Shown here: one piece after another, positions 23,225 through 34,161 of the stretch
Numbering within the stretch: position 1 is the stretch's first letter
Layout: each line of letters opens with the position of its first letter
NCBI GenBank assembly: GCA_015680685.1
Contig: MNCI01025128.1
Span: 734,256-798,255 of the forward strand
From: Gnetum montanum
Lineage: Eukaryota; Streptophyta; Gnetopsida; Gnetales; Gnetaceae
Length of the DNA: 64,000 bases
Direction: 5' to 3'
The notes under the pieces: model-generated
Database searches by the model: none
What the model was told of the DNA's origin: nothing
The model's input: only the letters and a program-made list of their open reading frames with translations
Program-made: the position numbers and the translations under genes

Positions 23225-23398
23225 NACTCTTATAGCCAACTCCTGCTTAACATGATTTTTCACCTACTTTACTTCATCAAAAAATTATGGTTCCCTAGAA
23301 TTAGTCAAAAGTAAATAATGTAACGAGGGAGAGCACCTATCTCTTGGCTTTGGTGTTCTAGTAGACCTTCTCAACTGAAGCTTTGGTGTAACCATTTT

Positions 23399-24223
23399 TT
23401 ACTCCACTTCAGCTTCATCTTTAGCTATCTTGTTTCTAGGATTTTCTTCAATCCTTCTAGCTACATCTCTCTCAAATATCTCTTTCAATTCAACCTTCTT
23501 ACTTTCTTTTTTCTGCTTCCCTACACTATTAAATTCTGATCTAGACCTATTCTTGTACATCACATGTTCATTAAAAGTAACATCCCTATGCCTTATAATA
23601 TTTCTATTTTGATCATTCCAAAAATGATAACCAAAATCATCTAAACCATAGCCAATAAAATAACATTTCTTGGATTTAGGGTCAAGTTTATCTTGGACAT
23701 AAAAACCTAAGTGCACATATGATACACATCCAGAAATTTTTAAATGTGAGAAGTTTACTACCTTTCCTAAAAATTCCTTCTAAGGTATCTTAAATTCTAG
23801 TGGAACTAAAGGTCCTTGAATTATGACATAGGTTATTGTGCTGACTACATCTACCCAAAACATCTTTGGTAGTCCAAAAGATATCCTCATGCTTCTAGCT
23901 CTCTCATTTAAGGTCCTATTCATTCTCTCAGCAACACCATTCTTCTTTGGTATTCCAAGAATTTTCTTAAACATTTTTATCCCATTCTAAGAATAGAAAG
24001 CCTTCAACTCTAAACTATCATATTCCCCTCCATTATTAAGCCTCAAACACTTTACTTTCAAATCAATTTGATTCTGCACTTTTTTTCTTCCACCTTTTAA
24101 ATGTAGAAAACACATCAAATTTATAATTACAGAAATAAACCCATACCTTTCAAGTGGAATTGTCAATGAATGATGACATATTAGCATGAGCCACCAAGGG
24201 AACTCACTAGGGTTGTTCCCCAT
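23399..24223 (-). pseudogene. Copia integrase, three frames
   Basis: Frame 23987-24223 has LKVKCLRLNNGGEYDS, the second catalytic region (usually L-R-S-D-N-G-G-E-Y; the Asp reads N here). Frame 23780-23974 has KKNGVAERMNRTLNERARSM, the N-G-V-A-E-R-x-N-R-T block with the catalytic Glu. Frame 23399-23716 has YFIGYG and DVTFNE, the C-terminal segment after the core. Integrase inserts the cDNA into the chromosome. Stops at about 23980 and 23720 and the D-to-N change mark it as dead. Confidence 0.85.
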
Positions 24224-24294
24224 ACATCTGTATGTACCAATTCCAACTTCTCAATCTTTGATGTTCTTCCAGCTTTTGAGAAACTAAGTCTTTT

Positions 24295-24621
24295 CTACTT
24301 CCCATAAAGACATCCTTCACATAAACCAACATCAATAGACTTCAAGTCTAGTAATCTTCCCTGTGAGGTTAGTAACTTCATTCTCTTTTGACTCATGTGA
24401 CCCAACCACCGATGCCACAACACTAACATTAATTCTAAATTAACCACTGACACTATGTCTTTTATTTCTAAAGTGGTGTACAATGTTCCTAGCTTATTTC
24501 CTTGAGCAACAATCAGATTTCCTTTAATTATTTTCTAGGATCTGCCTCCAAATACTATATTGTACCCTTCAGCATCTATCTAACCCATAGAAATAAGGCT
24601 TTTCTTTATCCACTTGACTTT
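24295..24621 (-). pseudogene. Copia protease end and GAG-pre-integrase domain
   Basis: Frame 24295-24483 has WHRWLGHMSQKRMKLL and CEGCLYGK, the H-x-R-x-G-H and C-x2-C zinc-binding pattern of the GAG-pre-integrase domain. Upstream to 24621 (minus strand, with stops) SLISMG, FGGRS and GNLIVAQGNKLGTLY match the segment linking protease to integrase. The protease active site itself is 17 kb away at 41419-41433, showing where the element was split. Confidence 0.85.
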
Positions 24622-24753
24622 ATTTGATTCTCCACTTCTACCTTCCACCTTTTAAATGTAGAAAACAAATCAAATTTATATTTACAAAAATAAACCCATA
24701 CCTTTCTAGTGGAATTGTCACTGAATGTGACATAATAGCATGAGCCACCAAGG
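24622..24753 (-). repeat. Displaced second copy of an integrase fragment at the viral junction
   Basis: This block repeats 24066-24199 (integrase core, with YVTFSDNSTRKVWVYF on the minus strand) in the same orientation but lies between the protease end and the viral DNA, where protease sequence should be. It stops at CCACCAAGG, 13 nt before recognisable viral sequence. Confidence 0.8.
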
Positions 24754-24765
24754 TAATATAGATGG

Positions 24766-25560
24766 TCAAGCGCTAATTGCTGGAAAAGAACTTCATGATA
24801 TTCGTGTAAAGATAAAAATTATTCTCGTGCCTCATGGTGCTTCTACAAAGCTAAGAAAAAGGCCATGTTGAGATAGACAAGAAAGACAATGAATATGGCA
24901 ACTACACAACACTACACTTGGAGCGTCAACTCACTAAGCATTGGTCACTCACAGTTTCACGATCGACTCTCGCTCTTCTCAATTGGTCAATTCTAGTAAA
25001 TAATAGAGTGATAAAGCAAAGCCTAACAAGAAGTTAACCTTCAAACCAAGCAGAGATATTATTACATCACCACATGCAAAGCTTACAAATAGTTGCACAC
25101 CATAGCCTTATAGGCACACACAGACAAACAGTTGAAACTTAGACAGGGACTTCAGGGACTTCACTTCCTCTCTCGCTCTCTTACTTTTGTTCTACACTCA
25201 AGTGCTTTATTTATAGTAGGAGAGTGGGTGTAGCATATCTAGAACACTTCACCTTATAATCACACAACAATATACCATACAAAAACAATGCGACTTGACA
25301 AACTTAAGGAGCCACGTTTATAGAGTGCAAAGGATAGCTCAATGGATAGAGCAAATTTTGCTTCATGCCTTGCTACAATCTTGACACATCTTCATCAACT
25401 TTGCCACTTCTTCAAGCAAGCTCAGTGGTGACATTTCTAATTGTGCTTCTTCCAGCTAACGTGGCAGTCTCTCAACTACACATTCATTTGAGTATAACAT
25501 CACTTCGAGATATAAGTTGATCCTCTGGAACGTGGAGCATAGCTGCTATTCCCAACAATC
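24766..25560 (-). promoter_or_regulatory. Viral intergenic promoter and leader region, left copy
   Basis: No ORF is present. The minus strand carries TATAAATA (+ coordinates 25208-25215) in the context CTACTATAAATAAAGC, identical in the right copy at 40533-40540. This fits the 35S-like promoter for the pregenomic RNA. The leader downstream (lower coordinates) runs about 440 nt and is collinear with 40541-40980. Confidence 0.7.
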
Positions 25561-25564
25561 AAAA

Positions 25565-25731
25565 TAAAGTAGGGTTGATAGAAATTTATAGGTAATTTGG
25601 TTACCAAACAGAGGTCTGCGAATGAGTAGGATATTATCTAATACTTTGGCCATTCCAAGATTATCTAAGACCTTGGGTTCTAAATGGGTCCATTTCAAGT
25701 TATTTACAATACAATCAATTCATCCCACCAT
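25565..25731 (-). pseudogene. Conserved short viral segment after RNase H, left copy
   Basis: On the minus strand a frame starting at the ATG at 25731 shares CIVNN, KWTHLEPKVLD and VLDNILLIRRP with the right copy's 62-codon frame (40017-40205). It has an early stop at 25719-25721. Protein-level conservation between two decayed copies suggests it was coding in the parent virus, either a small ORF or the polyprotein C-terminus. I recognise no domain. Confidence 0.45.
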
Positions 25732-26031
25732 ATTAACATAGAAATCAAGGTTTGCATAATTTCTAGTTATGCTAGTAGAGGGTTCTTGTGGAAAGACAAG
25801 ATAGATCTTCTGGCACTAGTTAACATGATCTTTGAGCATCTGCATAGCCCATGTTCTCCACAAGTCATCATTTGCACCAACGATTGTTTGACTACTGCTA
25901 CTGGTCAAAGAATGCTACATCATCTTCATCAAAACTCCTTTCAATTCTCGAATAAGGTTATTTGGTAGATAATTGATTAATCCTGGAATGCGTTCTACAG
26001 AAAACTATTACTGGGTGAGCAAAAATTGCCA

Positions 26032-27200
26032 TCACATGAAATGTTGAAGTTTCGGTGATGGATTGATCTTGCATCTGAGCAGGGCCTCTAGATTTGTAGA
26101 ATTTTTTTGAAAGATGAAAGGTCCTTCAATCAAATGGATGTGGAATTTTTCTATTCCCTTGATAGGAGCAAGAATTTCTTTCTCAGAAGGCCAATAATTC
26201 AACTCATTCGTATGAAATATACCTGAGGGATAGGCACATTTTTTCTTAACCACAGGCCTTACCTGCTTGCAGCAGAATAGCTTCCCACACATAATAACTC
26301 ACATCTATATTTAGGATGAATAGTCCTTAGAAGATTGGGCATAATGGTGGTAGATTTTGGCATTCCTCCTTCAATTATTGGACATGCTTTGTAGCCTTTT
26401 TTGTCCACTAGAATCGAACTTAGTTCTTATAGTGACGAATTTCTATGGTTTTATCCATCAGTTTCTTAATATGTCTATCAACATAGTTGAGACATCCCAA
26501 AAATCTTAAGAACTACTCCTTTGATTGAAGCTCATCAGGAAATAGCTTGATTTTTTTAAGAACATGGGGTTGCATCTAGATTTTACCTTCCTTTAGCTAT
26601 ACTCCTAAGAACTCAATTTCCTATTGTGCAATCTAAAACTTCTTGTCATCTTTTGAGAAGCCGATTCCATGAGTTTGGCATAGGTTGGAACATGTTGCCA
26701 AATGCTCAACATGTTGTTGCAAAGAATTAGAAAATATTAAAAAATCATCAATATAATTTACGATGAAGTGCTAATGGGATTTGAAGATAACATCCATCTA
26801 ATGTTGGAATTGGGATGGAGCATTCTTTAACTTAAATGGCATAACAAGCCATTCAAACAATCCATCTGGTGTATTAAATGTAGTCTTGTGAACATCCTTT
26901 TCTACAATTTTAATCTGGTGAAATCTGCTCTTGTAGTCGAATTTACTAAACACCTTATTCACTGCTGCCTTTTGAATAAGCACTTCTTTATTTGGTAGGG
27001 GTCATTTGATTTTGACTGTGATAGCATTCAATGGGATGTAATTGATCACCATTCGTGCTTTTTCCTCTTTTTGCTCAGCATGATTTATTACAACAAAACA
27101 TGCACATGAGTAATTCGATTGAGAAGGTCAAATTAATCCTTTTGAGAAGGCTGAATTAATCCTAAGCTTGAACTTCTTCTGTGTCTTGTTGATTGAACAC
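26032..27200 (-). pseudogene. Viral reverse transcriptase and RNase H, left copy
   Basis: Landmarks on the minus strand: VINYIPLN region near 27050, then FSKFDYKSRFHQI and EWLVMPFKLKNAPSQFQ in the frame 26798-26983, then the catalytic YIDD at 26744-26755, still readable. The RNase H frame 26032-26292 holds KKCAYPSGIFHTNELNYW and KFHIHLIEGPFI, matching the caulimovirid S-G-x-F-x-x-x-E-x-x-Y and K-F-x-x-x-L block. In the virus this part copies pregenomic RNA to DNA. Stops and frameshifts separate the blocks. Confidence 0.85.
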
Positions 27201-27500
27201 AATTTCCTTACTTTGCACAGGAATTCTTTGAACTATGGAGCTGTATGCTACAGGAGTGTCTTTAGCCCAAAATTGTAATGGGTGATCATAGCAACAAGCT
27301 TTTAATAAATCAACAACTTTAACTAATTCTTGGGTTTTCTTAGATGATGCTTATATGGTAGAACTCCCAATGGCTTTCATCATTTTATACCTAAACCTAT
27401 ACTTATTCCTTGCAATATCTTCTATCTAATTCTGAGTAATTATATCATCTAAGGATGGATTGTTTGAAGAAAAAGTACCTTGAACCTAATTGTGTTGTCT

Positions 27501-27923
27501 TCAATGCAAAGCTGGTGGAATCCTTGTAATGGTAATATTGGTCTTTTGTCCTTCTTCACCAAGCAAACAAACTATCAGGTCAGAACCAATAGTATAAGGG
27601 GTCATCAAATCCATGAAGTGTGATCTGATGCAAATGTTGAATCCACTATCATTAATTTGGAAAAAATTAGCTGTCCCAATGATAACATTATTTAAGTGAA
27701 TGGGAATTGCAAAAGCAAAATGTGTTAGATATTGAACACCATTCATAGTGTCGATTTTCAATGGCTTAGATTCGACCCAATTTTCCAATACATCCTTGTG
27801 GGTGAAATTCAGTGTGGCACCCATATCAATGAAAGCATTATACTTGCGCCACTTTGTTATACCATCCATAGTAATCTTGATAGGAATAATAATTACATTG
27901 ATAGCTGATAGCATGTGTTTCAC
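27501..27923 (-). pseudogene. Viral aspartic protease, left copy
   Basis: This 140-codon frame contains YNAFIDMGATLNF; the active-site motif D-M-G-A (27816-27827) stands where retropepsins normally have D-[TS]-G-[AS]. About 85 residues later TIGSDLIVCLLGE resembles the second conserved strand of the fold. It lies between the coat protein and RT, as in caulimovirids, where the enzyme cuts the polyprotein. The right copy has the same DMGA. Confidence 0.75.
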
Positions 27924-28179
27924 TTGGTGGCACTTGGCATCTTCGTGCCAATTCTAGATCATTCTTCATTCACCGAAAGTGTTTATCATATGGTGTTATG
28001 AGAAACTTGGATGGTACTTCGAACACTACCACCTTTGGATCAACTGATGTTGAAGACTGGGGCACACTTTCTGAGAAACCTCCATGCAAGGTTTCTTTAT
28101 AGGTCCAAGTGGAACAACTAGCTTCATTATTAGTAGAAAAATCTAGTTAATGCAAAATAGAAACATGGTTAGTAAAATC

Positions 28180-29900
28180 CTTGTTGAAGTCTTCGATGAG
28201 GCCTTTAACTTCTTCCTTGGTCATGAACTGTAGGAGTTCTTCATACTCCTCATCATTGAGCTCGTTCAGCTAGGCATCTTCTTCATCTTTAGAACTGTGC
28301 AGTTTTACCATGTAAAGGATACCATCAGACAAGCTTTCAAAAGAGTCTTGGGACTCAAAACCACTTTGCTCTTCCTCTTCATCGAATAACAAATTCACTT
28401 AGTAAATCTGTTCTTCCGAATCTTCTTATTTTGGATCCTTAACTAGTTTCCAATCGTTAAGGTAAGAGTTGAAGAAAGATTCAACCTTCGGATCGCCTTT
28501 CTTTTTAGGAAATTCATAGGCTCTTTGTAGATATAACAATAAATAGCTTTTCTATTTGCTGGTTCGCATCTCCTTTTTACTAAAACATTCCTTCTTCAAA
28601 TTGGAAACTTCTAAAACCTTTCAAATGGCCTTCAAGGAGGATTAGAAAATCTTCTAAATTTTCATTTTGGCTGACCTCTTCTATGACCTTTACGTGGTGG
28701 TCTTGGGGGAGGACCAAACATGTCTACACCATCGAGGTTAGCACAAATCTCAGCATAGGGTAGGATTTTCACTAAGGAAATATGGTAACAAGCTTGCTTG
28801 CTAGAGCTCTTGTCTAGCCATATGGATGATATTAGTAAAATAAGTTGTGGAGAAATATATCTATTTTTAATAGATTTATACAAAACCATATGTTCTAATT
28901 TAGCTAGCATGGCACCTAAATATAGATATGCTATCATTGGATCTCAATGTAATGATAGCCTATAAACTTCTTTTGCATATTTGACACTGAATTGCCCAAA
29001 ATACACTAAATTTTGCAATTTTCGCTAGGACAACATTAACTTATCTTTGATACAAAGATTAACAAATAGGTCAATAGTAAATTTAGTTACCAATGAGATG
29101 AAAAATCCTTGAAGGTAGCATTGTAGCAGTTTTTCTTGTTGCTCAAGTGTTGAACTCTTCCACCAGTGCCTTATCTTACCAGCAGACCTAGTAAGTCCTT
29201 CAATGATCATCATGCATTCATCCAAATTCAGAACATTCATCGCCATACGTAACTAATCAATCCACAATCAGAGAGCATGCAACACTTCTTTGGGGGGTAG
29301 GTAATTGATGTCAATTATTAGGACTATAGCGATTGGTCATTCTTGGAATGCTGTGAAAGTAGGCAATTGTGCATACTAATTCCATGGAGTTCATGGCATG
29401 GCTCTTCTAGCCATCATAAATCAGGTCTGACACCCAGATTCTTCCAAGTTCATTTGAGGATGTCTTCTAGTCGAACTTTACTAAGAGCCTTGATCATCTT
29501 CCTTGTTTTTGCCTTCTCCTTCTCTTTCTGGAGGTGTCAATGCATGGGTAGTTGTGGCAGAAGTAGGCTGGATTACCTACTTTAGTTCTTTTTTTGCCTT
29601 CAATCTTTGAATTTTTTCAGCAACTTCCTTTAAGTGATCTTAGACCTTCTGATCATGGTGGCACTGAGCCTCTAAGGGAGGCAGCTACTTCAACTAATTC
29701 TCCAGAGTGAAATCATCTTTCCAAATCTAGGTCTTTTTCTATTGACTATCTTCTTTTTTCTTTTGCACAACATCCTCATAAGCTCGAATGTCATCTTGCA
29801 GGTCAGTAACCTTGGTATCCAACTGATTAATCACTTGCTTCATATCAATGATGCTACCTTTTAACATATTCTAGTTTCTTGAACAGTATCTGGTCCAGTT
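28180..29900 (-). pseudogene. Viral coiled coil and coat protein region, left copy
   Basis: On the minus strand from about 29900: a heptad-like, Lys/Glu/Gln-rich stretch (29640-29900); a conserved coat domain (29025-29246, with MAMNVLNLDECMMIIEGL and WWKSSTLEQQEKLLQ); frame 28662-28937 with DPMIAYLYLGAMLAKL-like sequence spanning the upstream stop; a PPRPPRKGHRRGQPK basic tail; a decayed zinc-finger/basic part near 28530; and an acidic region (FDEEEEQSG) near 28380. The order matches caulimovirid coat proteins: core, basic nucleic-acid-binding part, acidic end. Confidence 0.7.
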
Positions 29901-30479
29901 GACCAAATAACTAAGTTGTCTAATCTCATCCCTTTGATTCTAAGTAGAATCAATGGAATGCTTGAGTAAGTAGCTACAATATGTGCAAGTCTCTAGATTT
30001 TCTTCTTCTAAAGCTATTGTTGTAGATGAAGACCTTGGTGGTCATTTTCCACCAAACAGAAATCTTCTACCATGCGTAGTCTTGTTGGACTTTAATAAGA
30101 AGAGATGACCCTTTGTGTCATAATTTGGTGATGACTGATTGGTTGATGCTTTGGAACTGTGCTTCATAGGTAGAAATGTAGGTGGCAAGGCTTCAAGAGA
30201 AATGAAAACTATTCTCCTGAACTGTTGTATGGGATACTTACGTCATTTATGAAGACTCCTTGGAATGGTTTGAAATTCTTGATCCTTCAAAAATGGTTGA
30301 AGTCGTGGGAATCCTTACACATAGCCTTTAGCATCTATGCTTCATCAATAGGTGATTAGGTACTTACTTCCTACTGGAAACTTAACACCCCACTTCAACT
30401 TATGATTCATTAGAATTGTATTGGTAAGTTGAAATGTACCACAAGCATTAATGGTTGCATACACCAATCCAAGGAGCAA

Positions 30480-30982
30480 CTAAACACCATGAATCTCAAT
30501 ACAGTGGAGTAGGTCTAACGAGATATACTTGTCACTAAGAGTTAGTTGGAAATTGGATTGTATAGAGCATAAAGCGTCAACATTTAGAATACCTATAAAT
30601 TGAAAACTTTTTGCTAACTCCCAAACTATATCAAGATCTGTATTGCCTCCAAAACTAATGATTCCACTATCTAGTAGAGTCACCATGAATTCAGCTCCTA
30701 TATCATAATTAAACTTTGCACTAATGAAAATATCTATCTGACCCAAATGCACTTAATGAAAGTCCTTATTTTTCCATTCAGTTACTTCTTCATTAATAAA
30801 AGCCTACTCCCATGACCTTTTATATCCAATAAAGCTTCACACTTTTTTATGCTCGTAGTCATTTTAGTAGAGAAAGTATTTGAAAAATTATAAATAGCTT
30901 CCTTAATGATAGCAGGAAATTCTAATTTACCTTCACTATTAACAAACGAACATTTTTGTAATAATACTTCATGAAGAGGCAT
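30480..30982 (-). pseudogene. Viral movement protein (30K type), left copy
   Basis: Frame 30782-30982 begins MPLHEVLLQKCSFVNSEG. Frame 30480-30752 begins MHLGQIDIFISAKFNYD and later has QLTLSDKYISLDLLH. H-L-G-x-I-x-I, the L-L-D-S-x-I strand and the L-S-D motif are hallmarks of the caulimovirid movement protein, a member of the 30K superfamily that gates plasmodesmata. About 30 bases between the frames are shifted. It is collinear with 34613-35400. Confidence 0.75.
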
Positions 30983-31124
30983 GATGGCCTTTTGATCCTC
31001 AAATAATTCTTCATAATTTTCCTTATTAGCAGGACCTTGATAGAATTACCTCACATCATGAAGGCTCGGTGAGTCTCAGGGTCTAGATCCATGATATCTA
31101 GCTCATCACAAACCTGATCATCTT

Positions 31125-31889
31125 CTAATAGATGCTACAACAGAAACACACTTCTTCTAGCACCTTGTTCTTCTTCAGCAATAAGAGATAGCTGGGTAGA
31201 CTCATATACCACTTTTGCGGAGTATTCCGTGAAGGGTATCTTTTCTCTAAAATTGATCTTCTGAATAAGCTGCACATCTTCTTCTTGAAAAGGATTCTCC
31301 TCCGTAGGGCCATACAAATCTTCAAGTGGATGTGCTCGATCTTCTTCTTCAAAGTCTTCAAGATAAATAAGCAGCTCACCATACTTTGAATATGTTGGAA
31401 CTTGAATTATACCTTCTTCACTATTGTCCATGTCTAGGACCACTTAATCTTCCTATGACTTGATGACATCCTTTACTTTAGAAGAACTTTCACTCATTTT
31501 CTTGAGGCTTTCTTCATGAAATTGTAGCACATTTTTACCTTTATCATTCTCTACAACTATATGACTGGCCTTACTACTTTCACAAATACTAGATGTTTCA
31601 TCATAAAACTTAAGCACTTCCTTAGTTAATGAAATAGGAAGAAAATCAACAATATCAAACATATCTATAGGAATAGATAGAACTTTCCTGATGGTAGGAG
31701 CTTCTACTAGATCATAAGTCGTCAGATGAAAGGTTGAAGCAAACCCTTGTCCTAACATCTAATAGTACTTAGACATCACCACCATACGTTCTTCAATCTT
31801 TTTGCCAACAAGAGCCCACAAATGATGGCCATAGCGTTTCCTTGCAGAAGGAGCTTGATCAACTCTAGTGTAATTGTATATTATCTTCA
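31125..31889 (-). pseudogene. Viral ORF1 of unknown function, left copy
   Basis: On the minus strand an ATG at about 31889 starts just past the expected PBS. Three pieces follow: an N-terminal part ending in a stop near 31758, frame 31453-31758 and frame 31135-31443. The last is strongly acidic and includes YGPTEENPFQEEDVQLIQ, which is nearly identical in the right copy. I recognise no domain; it precedes the movement protein in the same direction and may be its N-terminal extension. The overlapping frame 31125-31382 is a shadow. Confidence 0.6.
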
Positions 31890-32656
31890 TCAGGATGGTA
31901 CTGGTAGGGTTAAATGGCAAGGCCAATACCCATTTCAATGCACAGTTTTTCTAAGCCACTTTTTGGGTTCTCACGAGCCAACCATGAATGGCAAGCCATG
32001 ATGGAAAAATGGATTGGTTTTGGGCAACACCTCTAATCCGTACCCATGGAAAAACCAACCTAGTAAATGCCTTGGAATATGTGACCCACCATCTCTAGTT
32101 TTGTTTTTGCCTCTAATTGTATTTCTTATAGCACTGTGTTGACGCTCTGTAAATTACTAGCCCATTTGGCCATTAGGGCATAAAAAGGGTTTGTATGATC
32201 TTCCCCTTTTAGTGATCTGAATTTTGATGTGATTCATTTCATTTTGCTATCTCAGAGCCAAACAACAAACACACACAATAATGATGATGCGATAGTCTAT
32301 TCGATCTCAACTTTCTGCTTTCTCCCTCTTTTTTTCTCACTTTTAGTTGTACCCTAACTATGTGGAAGATTTTCCAGTTAGAGCAAATGAAGTTTCTTGC
32401 TAGCTCTGATATGGCCTAATAATCCAGCCTGGCTACTACATTTAGGCAAGTTAGCTTCTAGGTTATGTAATTTTTGTTAGCTTGGTGCACTATACTTCAT
32501 CCCCAGTGCATTCCTTTTTTGGGAATTCCTTTGCCTTTTTATGTGCAAAGTTGTAGGAGGAGCAGCAATCGAACATGGAAGTAGCACTTTGAGAAGAGGT
32601 TGGAGTTATGGTGTGTGGCTATTTAAAATAGCCATTACATGAATTTGCAATAGTTA
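31890..32656 (+). other. Non-viral spacer, probable 5' flank of the LOG pseudogene
   Basis: Neither viral copy matches here. There is no coding frame. It ends 1 nt before the LOG start codon and probably holds the former promoter and 5' UTR; a CT-rich stretch lies at 32290-32340. Confidence 0.4.
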
Positions 32657-33710
32657 ATGATGGCTGAGATGGAGGAGGAAACTCAGGTTGTGGGTATGCA
32701 GAATGGTAAAGCCAAGTCAAAGTTCGGAAGTGTCTGTGCTTTTTGAGGGAGTAGTTCTGGAAAGAGAATCAGCTATCAATAGGCTGTAGTGGATCTTAGC
32801 ATGGAACTGGTAATGTATATATAATATTTTTTAAATTTTTTTATGTTTCAGGTAGAGCTTGGCATGTAACTAGTAATGTATATAATATTTTGTAACTTTG
32901 CTTATATTTCAGTTGTGTTGGGTGAGTTATTTTTTGCAAATATGTTGATATTTTGTATGCAATTCACACACCCCTATTACTGTTATACATGTTGCATTGT
33001 TAGAGTTCTAGTTTCCTTGACATGGTATGATATTGCTGGAGTTTCATTGTAATATTCTGGATTTTGGTTTAGGGTACCATGGTTTAAAGTGTATCAACTA
33101 GATGACATGATTTCACAAGAATCTCAGTATAGTGCTCGAAGCTTAAGAATCTCTTTGTCATATAAATAATGCTTATTAACTGATTCCTTGCTTTTGTCTA
33201 GTTGGCCTAAGACATATATGCATGTGAATTTTAATGACATGTTTTTACTTTTTAGCATGTTGTTTCACATTCTTGCTTTTTGATAGCAAACATTGTGATC
33301 ATTGATACTGTTGGTTTTGTTTTGTATGCAAGGCAAAGTTCACTTGTTAACATCCATTATTGTTTTTTTCATTAGTGTGTGATATGAAGTTCAATTGAAT
33401 AGGTAGTAATATGTTTGTCTTTTTATTTTATTTTTATTTTATGTAGGTTTCTCGGAATATAAACCTAGTTTATGGAGGAGGAAGCATGGGGCTTATGGGT
33501 CTAGTCTCACAGTCTATTCATAATGGTGGAGGGCACATTTTAGGGTAATCGAATAATGATATTCTTACTTGTACCGAGTTATTCTACAATTTTTTTGTGC
33601 CATCAGAATTGTAGTCATGCTTCTGAATTATTATTACTTATAGTCTCAAGTATATTTATTGATGGCAGGATCATTCCCAAGAGACTAATGTGTAGAGAGG
33701 TAGTAATAAT
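32657..33710 (+). pseudogene. LOG: LONELY GUY (LOG) cytokinin-activating phosphoribohydrolase, truncated pseudogene
   Basis: LOG enzymes release free cytokinin from its riboside 5'-monophosphate in the cytosol. Exon 1 (32657-32809, 51 codons) starts ATGATG and reads KSKFGSVCAF, stop, GSSSGKRISYQ, stop, AVVDLSMEL, which aligns with the K-F-x-x-x-C-V-F-C-G-S-S-x-G start of plant LOGs; a TGA stands in place of the conserved Cys. Intron 1 (32810-33446) has GTAATG and TGTAG ends. Exon 2 (33447-33544) is clean: [17 protein letters not shown], then HNGGGHILG. Intron 2 is 33545-33668. Exon 3 begins IIPKRLMCRE (family: V-I-P-K-x-L-M-P-R-E) and fades after about 33704. The PGGxGTxxE catalytic motif and the C-terminal half are absent. 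Retained introns mean it is genomic DNA, not a retrocopy. It lies between the two viral copies. Confidence 0.88.
32795..32912. repeat. Duplicated exon 1/intron 1 boundary in the LOG pseudogene
   Basis: The block 32795-32851 (CTTAGCATGGAACTGGTAATG to TTTCAG) is followed by a diverged copy at 32858-32912 with the same order of donor, AT-rich core and TTTCAG acceptor-like end. Confidence 0.7.
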
Positions 33711-34161
33711 ATCTACAACCCAAAGGATGTTGATAAATCCTTGAAATTCAAAAAATAATGTTGTGTGTGTGTTTTTCCCCCCTTGTGCTTATTTTGTTGA
33801 ATCTACTATTCAAAAATATGACGATAAATCCTCCTTAAAATTGAAAACATGGTGATAATGTTTTTCTTTTTTGCTTGCTTGTTTGTGTTGAATCCACTAT
33901 TGGGATTCTATTGGTTGGATTTTGTACAAAAATGGGAGCAAATCACCGAAGAGATAGTAGGGGAGGTGAGAGTAGTGGAAAACATGCATTAGAGAAAGGT
34001 AGAGATGGCATGCCAATCAGACACCTTTATTGCATTGCCAGGTATCTGTCCATGTAGCCTTCCCTACAAACAGATTTGGTCTCTGCAAAATGCCAAAACC
34101 CAAATCCACACTAAATCTGCACATGAACTAGGGATCATCCTCTCGAACTAAAAAAAATTTT
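33711..34161. other. Non-viral spacer between LOG and the right viral copy
   Basis: No LOG or viral similarity is visible. The words GATAAATCC and TTGAATC-CACTATT recur at 33732-33900. The small frame 33875-34057 has no family features. Viral similarity begins at TAAAGGTAA (34162). Confidence 0.5.

Larger units (their letters stand above)
24766..31889 (-). mobile_element. Endogenous pararetrovirus (Caulimoviridae), left copy, near full length
   Basis: Minus-strand order from 31889 down: ORF1, movement protein, coiled coil and coat protein, retropepsin, RT, RNase H, a conserved short segment, promoter and leader. The last unit stops about 44 nt before the point where the PBS lies in the right copy. 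There is no integrase and no LTR pair, and RT and RNase H are of the caulimovirid type (P-L-P-N-K-E, F-S-K-F-D, V-M-P-F-x-L-K-N-A-P). It is collinear with the right copy and inverted relative to it. Every gene is broken by stops or frameshifts. The genus is unresolved; single-series gene order with MP first resembles petuvirus, florendovirus or gymnosperm endogenous groups. Confidence 0.88.

Noticed and set aside
25328-25352. GGATAGCTCAATGGATAGAGCA looks like a tRNA A-box region
   Set aside because: No B box or acceptor stem follows at the right distance. The sequence is part of the viral leader, and the right copy (about 40387-40412, reverse strand) has the same region with changes that break the tRNA resemblance.
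25684-25968. Plus-strand 94-codon frame in the left viral copy
   Set aside because: It is antisense to the viral genes. The conserved reading in both copies is on the other strand.
30480-30982. Host gene encoding a membrane or signalling protein
   Set aside because: Position, collinearity with the other arm and the L-S-D and H-L-G-x-I motifs fit the caulimovirid movement protein.
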